A stretch of DNA of 29,596 nucleotides. It comes from Nemertoderma westbladi (Eukaryota > Xenacoelomorpha > Nemertodermatida > Nemertodermatidae). The notes under the pieces were generated by a model, which was given only the letters and a program-made list of their open reading frames with translations, did no database searches and was not told where the DNA came from. Positions within the stretch are counted from its first letter, which is position 1, and every line of letters starts with the position of its first letter. Position numbers and translations under genes: made by a program. Of the stretch, positions 28,580 to 29,596 are shown in pieces. The stretch is taken from assembly GCA_032718475.1 (NCBI GenBank), contig JAUCBJ010000615.1, forward strand, positions 1 to 29,596. The letters are read 5' to 3'.

Positions 28580-29596
28580 AAAGTCAGATTTTTGTTCTTG
28601 AGAAGTCGCTTAAAAATCTGTTAAAAAATCGATTTTGTGGAATAAAGATAATATTTTTTTATTTGGCTCATAATGTATGCAATAATCAGCTCGAATAATA
28701 AGCACTTAGTTCTACGGTATCATAACATATTATTTATTTTCATATCTGTGTAGTGTAAAAGCTTGTTTTGTGTGAATGAAATTTTCTTCCCAATTGGATT
28801 CTACGGTAACATAGAGCCGCAGGCTTCGCCAGTTTGATTTCGGTAACAGAATTATTAATTACCGACTCGAAGCTGAAATTCCATCAAAAATGAAATTTCC
28901 ACAGCTTCGTTAAGTAATAGTAGTATCTGCGGATTTGATCAATACATTCAATTAGAAGAAAGTTGAAATATTCCAAAGAATTCTACTTAGTTTACTGAAA
29001 TCGAATTATTAAAAGCAATCCGGTATAAATTAGGGAGCTAAGCCTATTGTGGTACGGTGGATGACTAATGAACTGTAAGAGTGAAGTAGGCCTACTGTGA
29101 TTTAGTAATGGGGTGCCGAGATGGGCCTTCCTGCAATGCGGCTGAATGCAACGATACTGTAGTACCGGTACCGCACTGTGTGGTTGATGATTGGGATGTA
29201 ACTGTATATTTTTGGAAACTCTTGGCGAATTAGAACTACTTTGTAAAGAGTATTTGATGGGATTAGTTTGATAATCGAATCCATTTGCCGAGTTAGAAAT
29301 GTATCTTGGAGGCATTTTGAGTTACTGTGATGTTTATTAACGTGACTTTTCTCTTGGTGAGTTCGTGATTTACATACAAGGCATGGTTTGGTTAAAGAAA
29401 TTCTTAAATTGGACTGCTCTTTGCCCTTTTTTGAATTGTCAGTTACTTGTCTTTCAAATTTCCAGCGTCTTAGCTTTTAGGAGATCCGTTTTTATTCTAA
29501 TTTTAGAGGATTCCAGATTACATGACTGGCGAATTAGGAATTTAATCTTTTTATTCTTTACTTATGAGGCCAGTACTGGTTATGTTCAGAATGTAC
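28580..29596. other. Right end of window, no gene seen
   Basis: AT-rich DNA. A 107-codon minus frame (29315-28992) shows no domain, no signal peptide and no splice context, and overlaps another spurious frame. I do not consider it coding. Confidence 0.45.

Noticed and set aside
28992-29315. A 107-residue minus-strand protein
   Set aside because: There is no recognisable domain, signal peptide or splice support, and the composition fits translated AT-rich noncoding DNA.

Overview
This is a piece of an AT-rich animal nuclear genome, probably a marine invertebrate; I cannot place it further. The evidence is GT-AG introns of up to about 9 kb, secreted cysteine-rich metazoan domains (LDLa and Ly6/uPAR), PHD-endonuclease-RT LINEs, tRNA-type SINEs, foldback DNA elements and long satellites. 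There are no bacterial-style operons. Most long open frames come from satellites whose unit length is a multiple of three, or from transposons.

Layout. 1-2826: 24-bp minisatellite with a higher-order repeat, cut by the window edge. 5203-6033: foldback DNA element with 104-bp inverted ends and a 9-bp target duplication (Mutator-like). 6857-8418: piggyBac-like non-autonomous element at duplicated TTAA, carrying five ~163-bp tandem repeats. 9255-21952 (+): three exons of a secreted LDLa protein, all joined in phase 1; their introns hold a nearly complete CR1/L2-type LINE (-), several SINEs, a duplicated repeat, a retroelement C-terminal fragment and an 18-bp GGTACCGGTAC satellite. 22635-23300, 26098-26250, 27505-28238 and 28508-28578: pieces of one RTE-like LINE family. 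24204-25247 (-): a complete two-exon gene for a 98-residue secreted three-finger (Ly6/uPAR-like) protein.

The most interesting content is two unrelated small repeat families that each carry a type I hammerhead ribozyme motif between tRNA-like A and B boxes. Family 1 (18455-18726) has an intact-looking core on the minus strand. Family 2 forms a perfect 192-bp inverted repeat (24556-24977) inside the Ly6 intron, with one hammerhead per arm, and a decayed third copy lies at 21345-21590. Both have a three-base-pair self-complementary stem III and a UA cleavage site, and both are arranged as two outward-facing copies. The layout resembles hammerhead-bearing SINE-like satellites, animal retrozymes and Penelope-like terminal repeats. 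Self-cleavage is inferred from structure, not shown.
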